64,000 bases of DNA from Hyaloperonospora brassicae (Eukaryota > Oomycota > Peronosporomycetes > Peronosporales > Peronosporaceae), in the NCBI GenBank assembly GCA_947650285.1, contig CANTFL010000228.1, positions 1 to 64,000 on the forward strand, in the 5' to 3' direction. Position numbers and translations under genes: made by a program. Numbering within the stretch: the stretch's first letter is position 1; each line of letters begins with the position of its first letter. The notes beneath the pieces are model-generated. The model worked only from the letters and a program-made list of their open reading frames with translations. It did not search any database and was not told where the DNA came from. Shown here piece by piece: positions 42,170-51,846 of this stretch.

Positions 42170-42781
42170 ATGGACCTGTCCGAGATCCCGTTCAACGTTC
42201 CGATCATCATCCACTCGATCCGCATGCAGACCAATCTGTAGAACCCTCTCGGATCCAAGAAAGCGCGTTGCCTAACCAACAATCGGGACATGTACGAGCA
42301 CGTCATCTTGCACCGTGTGCGCGACGACAAGGTCGCTATCCAGTCTCGACGCAATGGTCGCTTCCTGCGAGTTCGCCCGTCTGGATTATGTATATTCGAC
42401 CTTACGGAACATGGTAACTGAGAACTCTTTACCATGGAGACGAACGCGGAGTGCTCTCTTTAATTTGTGTCGTGCCACACGGGAAAGTTTCTCAAGTGTG
42501 GCAGAAATGGTGTTCAGTGTACAGATCAAAGTTATGGAAATTTGCGAGCGTAGAAGATTATAGGGCCTCGCATCTCTGCTACCATCACTCCGATACAGCG
42601 TCATGCATCAAATCAACGGTTCGTCCTAGCCCATAAGGACTGTCTGAACTTGGTCGTGGAGCTTGCAAAGTGTGGCAAAACACCGGACGAGATCGAGCAG
42701 ATTGTGACGAGACTGTTTGACGGTCCAGCTGATCTTTATGCTTCAAGCTCGACGGTGGCCGTCCCAGTGGCAAAAGAGTAG
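42170..42781 (+). pseudogene. Decayed copy of the small beta-trefoil-like gene
   Basis: It aligns along its whole length (204 codons, one fewer than the intact gene at 52787) with the same start MDLS.IPFN.PII and the same end. It has at least four premature stops in the conserved frame, including TAG at 42239-42241 (CAG in the intact copy), TGA at 42419-42421 (TGG in the intact copy) and TAA at 42461-42463, plus another TAG further on. No net frameshift is evident. The stretch RDMYEHVILHRVRDDKVAIQ is perfectly kept, so inactivation looks fairly recent. Confidence 0.85.
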
Positions 42782-43854
42782 ACGCGACCACCGCACGCTT
42801 ACTTGCGCTCCAAGTCTTTGGTCAACAGTCTGTGGTCAATGGTTAGTCGTTGGTTAACATTGAGCAGTCAGACAGACAGTTAAGATAATAACCACCGCGA
42901 TTCGTGTCAGCTCACACATGGGGGTCCTCACGTCAATGGAGTTCGTCGTGAACTGTGTCGGGAAGACACCGACGCGAGAATATGTGAGTCGACCACGTAG
43001 TATATGGCCATGACGACATCCAAATTCAATCGCTTTTCGCTGGAGAACGCTTCCAGCTGGTGCATGGAGTTTGCAACATCGTCTTCCATGCGCCTGGTTT
43101 GTAGTAGCAGCGGCTAATGCAAAGTGTCGACGAGTGGTCGCTCTGATAGCGAAGAAAGCCTATTGGAAACAAGACCGGTGTTTCCACCAGGTCGATCATC
43201 CATCGCAGTCACGAAATCCTTGACACCACTTCCTACGAGGGCATCACGGGAGTGACAATACACCCGACGCATCATTATCAATACATCCGGCCCAACCACC
43301 AACATTGATGAGGTGTACGCAATCGATGCGGCCTGACCATCTCTGATATCATCCATTGCGTCCTTCCACTCGCCTCCTTGTGCCGAAAATAACTTGGCCT
43401 GACACATTCAAGTTTCTGGAAAGCTGCTTTACGAGATTGGCATGGATGTGTTTGACATCTCACGTTATCACAGGCAAAGGAACTTTGTGGAGCTGTCTTG
43501 ATCTGAAGAGGAAGCGTGGGGTGTAAGCAAACCGCCCATCAGACTCCTTACTTCCATTGTTTATGTGCATCGACAGCGTGAGACTTGCAAATTGTTTCTG
43601 AGGCAACTTCGAACTGATGTCTCTGAATTACGGTGCGTTGTATCCATACTTAGTACTGCCATGTGACACCACGCCTTTGGTTTGTAGAAGGGCCATCAAT
43701 TCTGTAAGGCTACGTGATGGACTTGCAGTGATAGTAAACAGAGAGAATAAATGAAGGAATGAAGGAACGCAGGCGGCACCGGACGTCGTCCTTGCTTGGG
43801 CCTCGCTTCATCGCAATCTGCCAGCCATGTCGACGGCCGTTTGTACGTGCAATG
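42782..43854. other. Left flank of the young gypsy element
   Basis: No supported gene. A block at 43321-43380 resembles 41862-41921, consistent with a local duplication that includes the region upstream of the beta-trefoil gene. The target duplication GTCAA at 43855-43859 follows. Confidence 0.45.
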
Positions 43855-43859
43855 GTCAA

Positions 43860-44250
43860 TGTAACGGGGCAGCCCGTTACATGAAATTGTCACTTTAAGG
43901 AAAGTGACAATAAAGAATATAAAGATGGATATTCTTTAAAACAATATCACCAAAGTGGTGATATTGAAGGGTCGACCAAAGGGTCTGTTCATTGGTTGAT
44001 ATCGTGATGATATCAACCCACCAATCGCCGCAAGACGCGCGCAATGAGTGGTGACGAGACGTCACCATACATGCAGTTATATTAGTATAATTGAATTAAG
44101 TCAAACGAAGAGACAGTAGTTTAAAGACTTAATTTATTAATATAACAGTTCTACTTTTACCCTACCTACGCTTCCTCGCTTGCCACGTGTACGTCCGTCG
44201 GGGCACCCAAATCCCTTGCGTTAAGTTACGCAAGGGTGTGCCCCGTTACA
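43860..44250 (+). repeat. Gypsy 5' LTR
   Basis: 391 bp, TGTAACGGGG...CCCCGTTACA, so the termini are 10-bp inverted repeats. It is identical by eye to 51451-51841. It contains strong stems, for example 11-bp arms ATTGTCACTTT/AAAGTGACAAT and 10-bp arms GGTTGATATC/GATATCAACC. Confidence 0.97.
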
Positions 44251-44252
44251 CC

Positions 44253-44270
44253 TGGTAGCACTTTGTAGTC
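44253..44270 (+). other. Probable gypsy primer-binding site
   Basis: Two bases after the LTR the sequence starts TGGTAGCACTTTGTAG, and TGG is what the complement of a tRNA CCA end gives. The same sequence follows the LTR of the minus-strand copy at 1-665. I cannot name the tRNA; initiator Met ends CUACCA and would pair over six bases only. Confidence 0.5.
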
Positions 44271-44294
44271 CTTCCAAGGACCACATCATCCAAC

Positions 44295-45428
44295 ATGAAC
44301 ATGTTGGATAAAGAAGACACCTTTCACGCCACGCGTGAAGGGTTTACCCATCTGAGTGACATCGAATGGGGTGCGGTAGAACGAATGAGTTCTACCGTAG
44401 GCGAACTCGTCGTCAGCACCATGTTGGAGTCTCTAGACAGAGACCAACAACATGCCGCTATCGCCAAGTTCATTCAAAATGAACTTGCCATCGAGAGGGA
44501 GAAAGTAGCCTTGCTTCACCAGCAAGGCTCTCAACAGGCCGAGCAGTTGAGAGAACTCGGTGCTCAACAGACGGAGCTGTTGAGACAGCAGCAATTCCAT
44601 GCTGCTGTGGGCGGGACGGCGCATGCGCGTCGTCCCAAAGTCATGAAAGTTGACATCTCCAAGTACAGTGGAGTCCCGGAGGACTCTCTGTTACTATGGT
44701 TTGTCGAACTCGACAGAGCCCTAAGGGCTCGTCGCGTCGAAGATGAGCAAATGAAACTCACATTTGCTCAGACCCACTTGGCAGGGCGTGCCAAAACTTG
44801 GTCCTTGGGACTCGAGAGTAGCGACCCAAATGTGTTTAGGTCGCTAGATGACTTCAAGTCCCGGCTCAGACAAACGTTTGAGCCGCCACGTGCTGAGTTC
44901 AGGGCTCGCTCAGAGCTCCTGAAACTGAAGCAGGGTAAGCGTGATGTGCACGCTTACGCACAACATATACGACTCCTTGCGAGTAGTATAACTGCCAACC
45001 CAGTACGTGAACACACGTTGATTACGGTGTTCATGCAAGGGCTCGCAGAAGGGCCCGTCAGGAGCCATCTGTTCCGCCTTGAGCTGAATACGCTTGAAGA
45101 AGCGATATCAGCCGCGGAACAGGAAGACTTTAGCATGAGACAGGCTCATTCTAGCTCAAACTCTTACCGTCCACCGAGACGACAAGAGATCGGAGGTCCA
45201 GAACCAATGGACCTCTGCTATGTTGAGAGCGAGAGACCTCGCTCTACAAACAACAAGCGATTGCAGAGGTGCAATCGCTGTCAGAAGTTAGGGCACTACG
45301 CATATGAGTGTAGTGCTCCACGTCCAGTACCAAACAGTACTGAGCGAAATGGACGACAATTTGCCATAAAGGGCAATAAGCGTGGGTCCAGCGCTGTTGC
45401 GAAACCACAACAGCGAGACGCACCATAA
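44295..45428 (+). CDS. Gypsy gag
   Basis: 377 residues from ATG 44295. It has an N-terminal coiled coil rich in Glu/Gln/Leu, then a retrotransposon gag core (residues about 115-260: WFVELDRALRARRVEDEQMK, FKSRLRQTFEPPRAEF, AYAQHIRLLASSI). One CCHC zinc knuckle follows (CNRCQKLGHYAYEC) near nt 45265-45310. Ends at TAA 45426-45428; the protease frame continues in the same reading frame directly after, so Gag-Pol could be made by stop-codon readthrough, or the stop is a mutation. The protein forms the virus-like particle. Confidence 0.9.
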   Translation: MNMLDKEDTFHATREGFTHLSDIEWGAVERMSSTVGELVVSTMLESLDRDQQHAAIAKFIQNELAIEREKVALLHQQGSQQAEQLRELGAQQTELLRQQQFHAAVGGTAHARRPKVMKVDISKYSGVPEDSLLLWFVELDRALRARRVEDEQMKLTFAQTHLAGRAKTWSLGLESSDPNVFRSLDDFKSRLRQTFEPPRAEFRARSELLKLKQGKRDVHAYAQHIRLLASSITANPVREHTLITVFMQGLAEGPVRSHLFRLELNTLEEAISAAEQEDFSMRQAHSSSNSYRPPRRQEIGGPEPMDLCYVESERPRSTNNKRLQRCNRCQKLGHYAYECSAPRPVPNSTERNGRQFAIKGNKRGSSAVAKPQQRDAP

Positions 45429-46826
45429 AAATGGTCGGGGTCAGTAGGGGCAGAGCGCCCTACTGATCCAGCAACCTCAAGAGGATTTGCAAAATTTTTG
45501 AAGAAGGTTGCTCCAGATACACAATCATTGTGTGTCTCTGCACCTGGTGATGACGTTTCGCTCATCACCTTGAAGTTGGAAGCGACATTTGATTTGTCGC
45601 TTCGTGCCCTAGTAGACTGTGGGGCGTCAAACAACTTTATTCGATGCCAGTCAATAGAGAGTCGTAGGCTCAAGTTCGATGAGCGCGACATTCCTCTCAC
45701 GAGGATGACGGTGCGCCTTGCAACAGGCGCATCGATTACCGTTGAGAAACGTGTAGTAGGAATCCACTACACGTTAGAGGGCGAACAGTACGATGATGAC
45801 TTCATCGTATTGGATCTGGATTACAAATTTGATGTCATCCTGGTATTACTTTGGCTCAGAAGGTACGAGCCAAGGGTGAGCTGGCAACATCGATCCGTGA
45901 AGATGCCTGCCGCTTGTTCATCAGATGGCCATCTGATGAACATCTTGGAGCGTCCACAAGCGTGTGGATGTTCTGCGAGTGAGTGCGATGGCCTCACTTG
46001 CGGTACGGTCGTTAGCACGACTGCACAAGATCACAGTGTAGTTGATCACTACACTGTGGAGCAAGCTCCCGGCGGCTGTACAGAAGTACAGGCTGCGCCG
46101 AAGGTCCACCACTCGAATAAGTCGAGTGGACCGGGACATGGATGCATGCCTAGCGGGCAGCATCTTAGAAGAAAGAAGTCTGTTGCCCCCAAGGGGCAAC
46201 ATGAAAATCCTAGGTCGACTGGAGAGTCGACCGTAGAGGATCGGTTCCTGACTGTGGTTGCACAGCCACAGTCGGAAGACGTCGAGGGAATAAGTCCCCA
46301 CGTACTTGAGGAAGGAATTCCTCAAGAGTCGCTTGCTGAGGGATTAGGCCCTCAGCAACCTGTGGAAGCAAGTTCCCAGGAAGAAACCGAGACGTTGAAC
46401 GTCTTGGTTAATGACGGATCAAGCGTAGGCGCTTATACGCTTGATCTGATTGTGCCTCCGAAGTTGACTTCGGAGATAACTCAGTTGCCAACGCTAGAAC
46501 CGAAACGGTTCTTGCGTGATCTGCGTAGTGGCAAAGTCAAGCAGATCTGCATACTCGTCACAGAGGACGAGTATGTGACTGACATTCGGTCGGCAACAGT
46601 ATTTGCTGAGAACGAACGGGTTCTCAGCAGCTCATCGATGTACGAAAGTGTCCTCGATGAGAAGACTCGGATTGAGCGATACGCGTCCCAATCCTGGGAG
46701 TCACTTCAGGCAAATCCTTTGTATAAGGATTCGATCGAATTCAGGGATGTGTTCCCTGAATCCGTACCTTGCGAGTTGCCTAAGGACAAAGGCACTCGAC
46801 ACGAGATCGAGCTCAAACCGGGCTAG
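45429..46826 (+). CDS. Gypsy aspartic protease region of pol
   Basis: It is in frame with gag, across the TAA. The retroviral-type protease carries VDCGASNNFI near 45615-45640 (Cys in place of Ser/Thr, common in this lineage) and the flap region ALATGASITVEKRVV. A linker of about 250 residues follows, and the frame ends at TAG 46824-46826. That stop falls within the KPG.KYC segment, which is the N-terminal edge of reverse transcriptase, and the same frame continues immediately after it. I therefore regard the TAG as a nonsense mutation. No ATG marks the start of this stretch. Confidence 0.85.
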   Translation, partial: KWSGSVGAERPTDPATSRGFAKFLKKVAPDTQSLCVSAPGDDVSLITLKLEATFDLSLRALVDCGASNNFIRCQSIESRRLKFDERDIPLTRMTVRLATGASITVEKRVVGIHYTLEGEQYDDDFIVLDLDYKFDVILVLLWLRRYEPRVSWQHRSVKMPAACSSDGHLMNILERPQACGCSASECDGLTCGTVVSTTAQDHSVVDHYTVEQAPGGCTEVQAAPKVHHSNKSSGPGHGCMPSGQHLRRKKSVAPKGQHENPRSTGESTVEDRFLTVVAQPQSEDVEGISPHVLEEGIPQESLAEGLGPQQPVEASSQEETETLNVLVNDGSSVGAYTLDLIVPPKLTSEITQLPTLEPKRFLRDLRSGKVKQICILVTEDEYVTDIRSATVFAENERVLSSSSMYESVLDEKTRIERYASQSWESLQANPLYKDSIEFRDVFPESVPCELPKDKGTRHEIELKPG

Positions 46827-49170
46827 AAATACTGTGTCATGAAGCAGTGGCCACTGCCTCGTGAACAAGTGATAGCGATCGACAAGTTCTTTGCCGACCG
46901 CTTAGCAGCGGGCCATGTGAGGGAATCAACATCCCCTCACAGCTCTCCGACCTTCTGTGTGCGAAAGGCCACAGGAGGGTGGCGGATAGTGCACGCATTC
47001 AACAAGTTGAATGATGCAACGGTACCGGCTCAGACGCCGATACCGAGGAAGGACGTAATCATAGATGGTATGTCAAAGAGTACCATCTTTTCGTCCATGG
47101 ATCTGATGGATGGGTTCTATCAGATTCTCATGCGTGAACGGGACATCCCGTTCACGGCAGTGAGTACCCCCAGCGGGATGCTGTGGGGGTGGCTAGTTAT
47201 GCCACAGGGGCTAAGCAATGCCCCTGCAACATTCAACAGATGTGTCACGACTATGTTGAGACCGGTGCGAGACTTCGCACCGAGTTGCTTCGTCGATGTA
47301 TTCGTCCATAGCCGGGCTATGGACGGAAAGACGGACGTTGAAGTTCACAGAACTCACGTTCGTCAGGTTCTTCAACTTATGCGCAAGCATAAGTTGTACG
47401 CCAACCTCAAGAAGTGTATATTCGCGGCTAGCAAAATACCACTTCTTGGGTGCATCGTGGGTAAACACGGCGTACGCCCTGATCCCGAAAAGATCAAGGC
47501 GATCACCGACTGGCCAGTGCCAGTCGATGTCAAGGGACTAAGGAAGTTCCTTGGTCTTGCTGCGTACTTGCACAAGTACTCGCGCAACTACGCCGAGATG
47601 ACTGTTCATCTTTCTTGCTTGCTCAAGGAAAATGTCAAGTGGTCATGGAACGCTGAGTGCCAGCGTTCCTTTGAAGGTATCAAGCGGAGCTTGATGCAAT
47701 CGCCGATCTTGGCGATTGCAGATCAGGACAGACCATTTCATGTGGTCTGTGACGCCAGCGATATCGCAATCGGCTTTGCGTTAATGCAGTTCGATGCAGA
47801 TGGCGCGGAGCGCGTCATCTGTTATCAGTCGCGTCAGCTGCAAGCAGCTGAGCGTAATTACCCAGTGCCTGACAAGAAACTCCTTGCCATTAAATACGCA
47901 CTGGCTAAGTTTCGCGTCTATCTCTTGGGAGATAGACCGTTTGTTGTCTACACGGACCATGCGTCATTACGCACGGCCGTAAACAGCCCACACCTCTCGC
48001 AAAGAATGGCGAGGTGGCTGTCTTTCTTCGCGGAGTATAACTTCTCCGTGGAGTATAAACCGGGACGACTCAATGTCGTCGCGGATGCTCTTTCGCGCCG
48101 GCCCGATTTCGCGCCGGACGCACAATCCAACAATGAGGATAAGCCCACTGTTGCGACACTGTCAGTCAGTGTCCCGTCGTCAAGTTTACTTGACGACGTA
48201 CGAAAGGCATACGCGGAAGATAGGGATCTTCTGCGATTGATGGATCATCTGGTGAATCCATCCAGTAAATCCATGAGGGATTTACCGGCTTTGTACCGAT
48301 CCTCATCGGATCGGTATAGTACACGCAACGGATTGCTGTACTATACAGCTGTTGCCGACGACACGCCTCGTGTCGTCGTACCCGCTCATCATGATTTGCG
48401 GTTGCGCATCATGTACGAGTGTCACGATGCCCCAACAAGCGGCCATCGTGTAAGGGAAAAGACTTACCTCACGGTAAGTCGTGACTTTTACTGGCCCCGC
48501 CAGTATCAGTTTGTTCGCAAGTACATACGTGCTTGCGAAGTTTGTCAACGGGTGAAGCCTAGTCCTTCATCCCGTGCGCCATTGCAGCCTCTGCCTGTTC
48601 CGACAGAGTGCTGGCAGTCCGTTTCAATGGACTTCGTCTTCGGGTTTCCCGAAGACGCTCACAAGAATAATGGTATTCTTGTGTTTGTAGACCGATTCAG
48701 CAAGATGGTCCATCTTGCTGCTGTCCCTGAGTCAATCAAGGCTCAAGGTTGTGCTCGTGTCTTTCTAGACACGGTCTTTAGACTCCACGGGTTACCCCGT
48801 GAACTCGTATCCGACCGTGACCCTCGGTTCACGGCGGAATTTTGGCAAACCGTGTTCCGTACTCTCGGAACACGATTGAAGATGTCCACTTCTGACCATC
48901 CAGAAACAGATGGTCAGACGGAACGTGCGAACCGTGTCCTCGAAGAGATCCTTCGAGGATATGTCCACTCGTTTCCGAGTTGGAGCGAATTCCTACCCAT
49001 GGTGGAATTCGCCATCAATAATTCGGTGCATGCTTCAACACAGCACACACCGTTTTACGTGAATGGCCTACGCCATCCACGTGTGCCCACCCTTCTCGAG
49101 TGTGACTCTTGGATAAGGGGGGAGGAACTCGCTCGAGCAAAAACCGTTTTGGCTCTTGCTCATCACGTGT
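46827..49170 (+). CDS. Gypsy reverse transcriptase - RNase H - integrase core
   Basis: Same frame as gag and protease. The reverse transcriptase contains SSMDLMDGFYQI and PQGLSNAPATFNR. The usual (Y/F)xDD box reads CFVDV at 47286-47300, with GTC (Val) at 47292-47294 where the first catalytic Asp is expected, so the enzyme should be inactive. RNase H (VVCDASDIAIGFALMQF, YTDHASLRTAV) follows. The integrase has an HHCC zinc region (about 48385-48555) and the DDE core (SMDFVFGFP, SDRDPRF, TDGQTERANR). The frame ceases to be meaningful near 49150-49190, where a frameshift moves the coding frame. Confidence 0.9.
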
Positions 49171-50341
49171 CGACGCTAACGTCGTCACGTATGATGCCGA
49201 TGTCGATCAAGTCGACATCGATGAAGAAGATCATCTCAGTAATAGCGGCGACGCTATTACTGACGCGGATGATGATGATGATGCTGGTATATTCAGCATC
49301 GTCAACGATTATGCCAGAGAGGAAAACGACAACCTCGCTAAAGAAGAGAAGAACCTCTTAGCAGTGCGCACGAAGCGCACTGAAATACACTTTAATGAGT
49401 CAGCAGAGAACTTCCTGCTGACTCGAGAAGCGGTAGTCCTTTTCGTTCAGGACTCCATCGCAAATGCGGTGGACCGTCAGAAACGGAACGCAGACAAGAA
49501 TGGAAGAGCAAATGTTATTTCATTTAAGTTTAACGACCTAGTACTACTGTCAACGGTAAACCTACCTGGACATGCAGTCACTAGTGTCGGCAGTAGCAAA
49601 CTACTGCCGAAATACATTGGGCCATTTCGAGTGTTGCATCGCAAGGGCAATGCATACACACTCGAATTGCCACGTAGGATGCGCACGCATCCTACGTTTT
49701 ACGTGGGGAGACTCAGGCCGTACTGTCAGTACGAGCCTTCTTCTTCCGATGAAGATAGCCCCCACGTTCAAGAACATCCATCAAGTTCTTGCGTTCGCGC
49801 TCCAGACGATCCGTCTGGTCGCGCAGATATATTACCTCGGTATTCAACCGAGATATCTCCCCGCGAGCTGTCGCCAGCTCGCCGAATAGGGAGCGGACAT
49901 CCCGCTCGACCTGAAGCTGCGCCGTGGCATAATCGGCGCGATCCCTCGCCCGATCAGCCTCGTGACCCTTGCGGTTCTTCCGCACGGTATCGGTCAAAGC
50001 TTAGCGCCGATCGCGCTCGTGCTTCAAGTCATCGCGCAATTCATCGATTGCGCGATCCATCTCGTAAGGGTCGAGATGGTAAACATAATCATCTGGAGGA
50101 GGTCTTTCCTCCTCCACCACATCCTTTGGTGGATGCTCACGGTGATCGACGCTTTCTAGTGGAGCGTATCTTGAATCACCGTGACGATTCAGGATCAAGG
50201 ACGAGCTACCTCGTCCAGTGGCGGGGGTATCCACCCTCTTGGAACAGCTGGGAGCCCCGCTCTCAGCTGTTGATGGATGTTGAAGGTCTCGTCCGCCAGT
50301 ATGACGAGACCCATCCGATGAGTCCTGTGGCCCATCGGTAA
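49170..50341 (+). CDS. Gypsy integrase C-terminus and chromodomain
   Basis: It lies one frame away from the preceding part. An acidic stretch (DADVDQVDIDEEDHL...) leads to the integrase C-terminal GPY/F-like region (LLPKYIGPFRVLHRKGNAY, near 49600-49660). A linker follows, then a chromodomain at about 50147-50330: VERILNHRDDSGSRTSYLVQ, WRGYPPSWNSWEPR. Chromodomains direct integration to particular chromatin marks and define chromoviruses. The 3' 630 bp overlap the antisense frame on the other strand. The exact left limit is set by the frameshift and is approximate. Confidence 0.85.
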
Positions 50342-51320
50342 ACACGCGCCCAAGGCGCTTGTAGACGGATTGCAAGTTTGCAATCGCGTCACGCATCTCA
50401 GCCGAGATGTGTGCCCTTCCCCAGGGCGAATTTAGGGAGTACACATCCCTATGTGCACGCTGCGAGTTGTCAACACAATTCGCACAAGGGTCTCCCCATG
50501 TGAGGCAAGGAATGCCTGCCTCACTCGATAAACAATGCAACCGGTACCTAGCACCGGTTGGCGTTCGCCGTTCGAACCTGAGGCGTGTTGCCTCAAGTTT
50601 CTTGAGCCACCCTTCTCGTCCAAAATTCTTTACGTTTTGGACGAACGCGTTCCACGCAGCCAAAAGCGATGTTTTGTCACGCTTTTGGTTGCTGTTGTAC
50701 CATCGATGTCTAAGAAAGACATCGAGATAAAAATCTTCTTCAGCGCGAAAGTTCTTCGCGCTGGAACTCAAGCCGTGAAGCTCGGTTGCATCGAATAAGG
50801 GTATTCGATGGTTTTGGCCTGTCTCGTGAGACAGGCTATTGATGAGTTGTTCGGGCAAACGCCACGGCTTCAACTCATAACGCTTCACAGTGGTACCCTT
50901 GTCGGTACCACGGCTCCCAGATTGACGACGGCTCGCACCATCGTCATCACGCTCGTGCGAAGACGCACGAGCCGGCGGTGGTGAAGAATAGAACTTACCA
51001 CCCTGATCATCATCATCATCACTGCCGAACAGACTGTGATGCAAATCACGAGTCCGTTCGTTCGACAGTGGTCTTGGCGAATACTGAGGCGTCGCCGGTG
51101 AGCGAGACGCCTCTGGAGCATTGCCCGAGTCAGACACGTCTGACTCGCCAGAGTAGATGACCTCTACATCAGGGTCATCGTGCGCACGCGGTGTGATACC
51201 GCGTGCACCTGCAGCACCTGTTGCTGCAGGCGAAGAAGAGGCGGCAGACGACGAAGCGTCTGCCGCAGAGGCTTGCACAGCACCAGGCTGTGTGGGTCTT
51301 AAGTCACCTCGCATAGACAT
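49713..51320 (-). CDS. Antisense open frame of the gypsy element
   Basis: On the opposite strand to gag-pol an ATG at 51320, 130 bp inside the 3' LTR, opens 439 codons to TAA at 50001-50003. The same frame then stays open for a further 95 codons to 49713, so the original product was probably about 535 residues with one nonsense change. The N-terminal 150 residues are Ala/Ser/Asp-rich and acidic. Residues about 165-345 look globular, with many aromatic residues and several Cys (CLSSEAG, CLTWGDPCANCVDN). The C-terminus is a strong coiled coil (LQVERDVRSLFGELATARGE...LERERKNL). No known family is recognised. The last 630 bp are antisense to the integrase tail and chromodomain. Confidence 0.65.
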
Positions 51321-51439
51321 GTTAACTATGCGAGGTCAAGCGGAAAGTGAATGGAACGGACCCAACAAGTGCTCCCTGTCCCAATGGTGGCCAACGGGTG
51401 GCCTCCATGTTTTCGATAGTCACACGGTGACTATCAGTT

Positions 51440-51450
51440 AAGGGGGGTGA
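51440..51450 (+). other. Gypsy polypurine tract
   Basis: AAGGGGGGTGA lies directly before the 3' LTR. This is the expected plus-strand primer. Confidence 0.8.
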
Positions 51451-51841
51451 TGTAACGGGGCAGCCCGTTACATGAAATTGTCACTTTAAGGAAAGTGACA
51501 ATAAAGAATATAAAGATGGATATTCTTTAAAACAATATCACCAAAGTGGTGATATTGAAGGGTCGACCAAAGGGTCTGTTCATTGGTTGATATCGTGATG
51601 ATATCAACCCACCAATCGCCGCAAGACGCGCGCAATGAGTGGTGACGAGACGTCACCATACATGCAGTTATATTAGTATAATTGAATTAAGTCAAACGAA
51701 GAGACAGTAGTTTAAAGACTTAATTTATTAATATAACAGTTCTACTTTTACCCTACCTACGCTTCCTCGCTTGCCACGTGTACGTCCGTCGGGGCACCCA
51801 AATCCCTTGCGTTAAGTTACGCAAGGGTGTGCCCCGTTACA
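51451..51841 (+). repeat. Gypsy 3' LTR
   Basis: 391 bp, no difference from the 5' LTR found by eye. It is followed by the target duplication GTCAA at 51842-51846. Confidence 0.97.
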
Positions 51842-51846
51842 GTCAA

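Larger units (their letters stand above)
43860..51841 (+). mobile_element. Ty3/gypsy chromovirus, 7982 bp, very recent insertion
   Basis: Two 391-bp LTRs appear identical, flanked by the target duplication GTCAA (43855-43859 and 51842-51846). Internal order is gag, protease, reverse transcriptase, RNase H, integrase, chromodomain. A long open frame on the opposite strand lies between chromodomain and 3' LTR. The copy is defective: an in-frame TAA after gag, an in-frame TAG at the start of reverse transcriptase, a catalytic Asp-to-Val change, and a frameshift in the integrase. The whole element is unusually rich in perfect short inverted repeats. Confidence 0.97.

Noticed and set aside
43860..51841. 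The hairpins as a nested MITE or a CRISPR-like array
   Set aside because: Arms and loops all differ in sequence and lie within conserved protein-coding codons, so they are not copies of one inserted unit.
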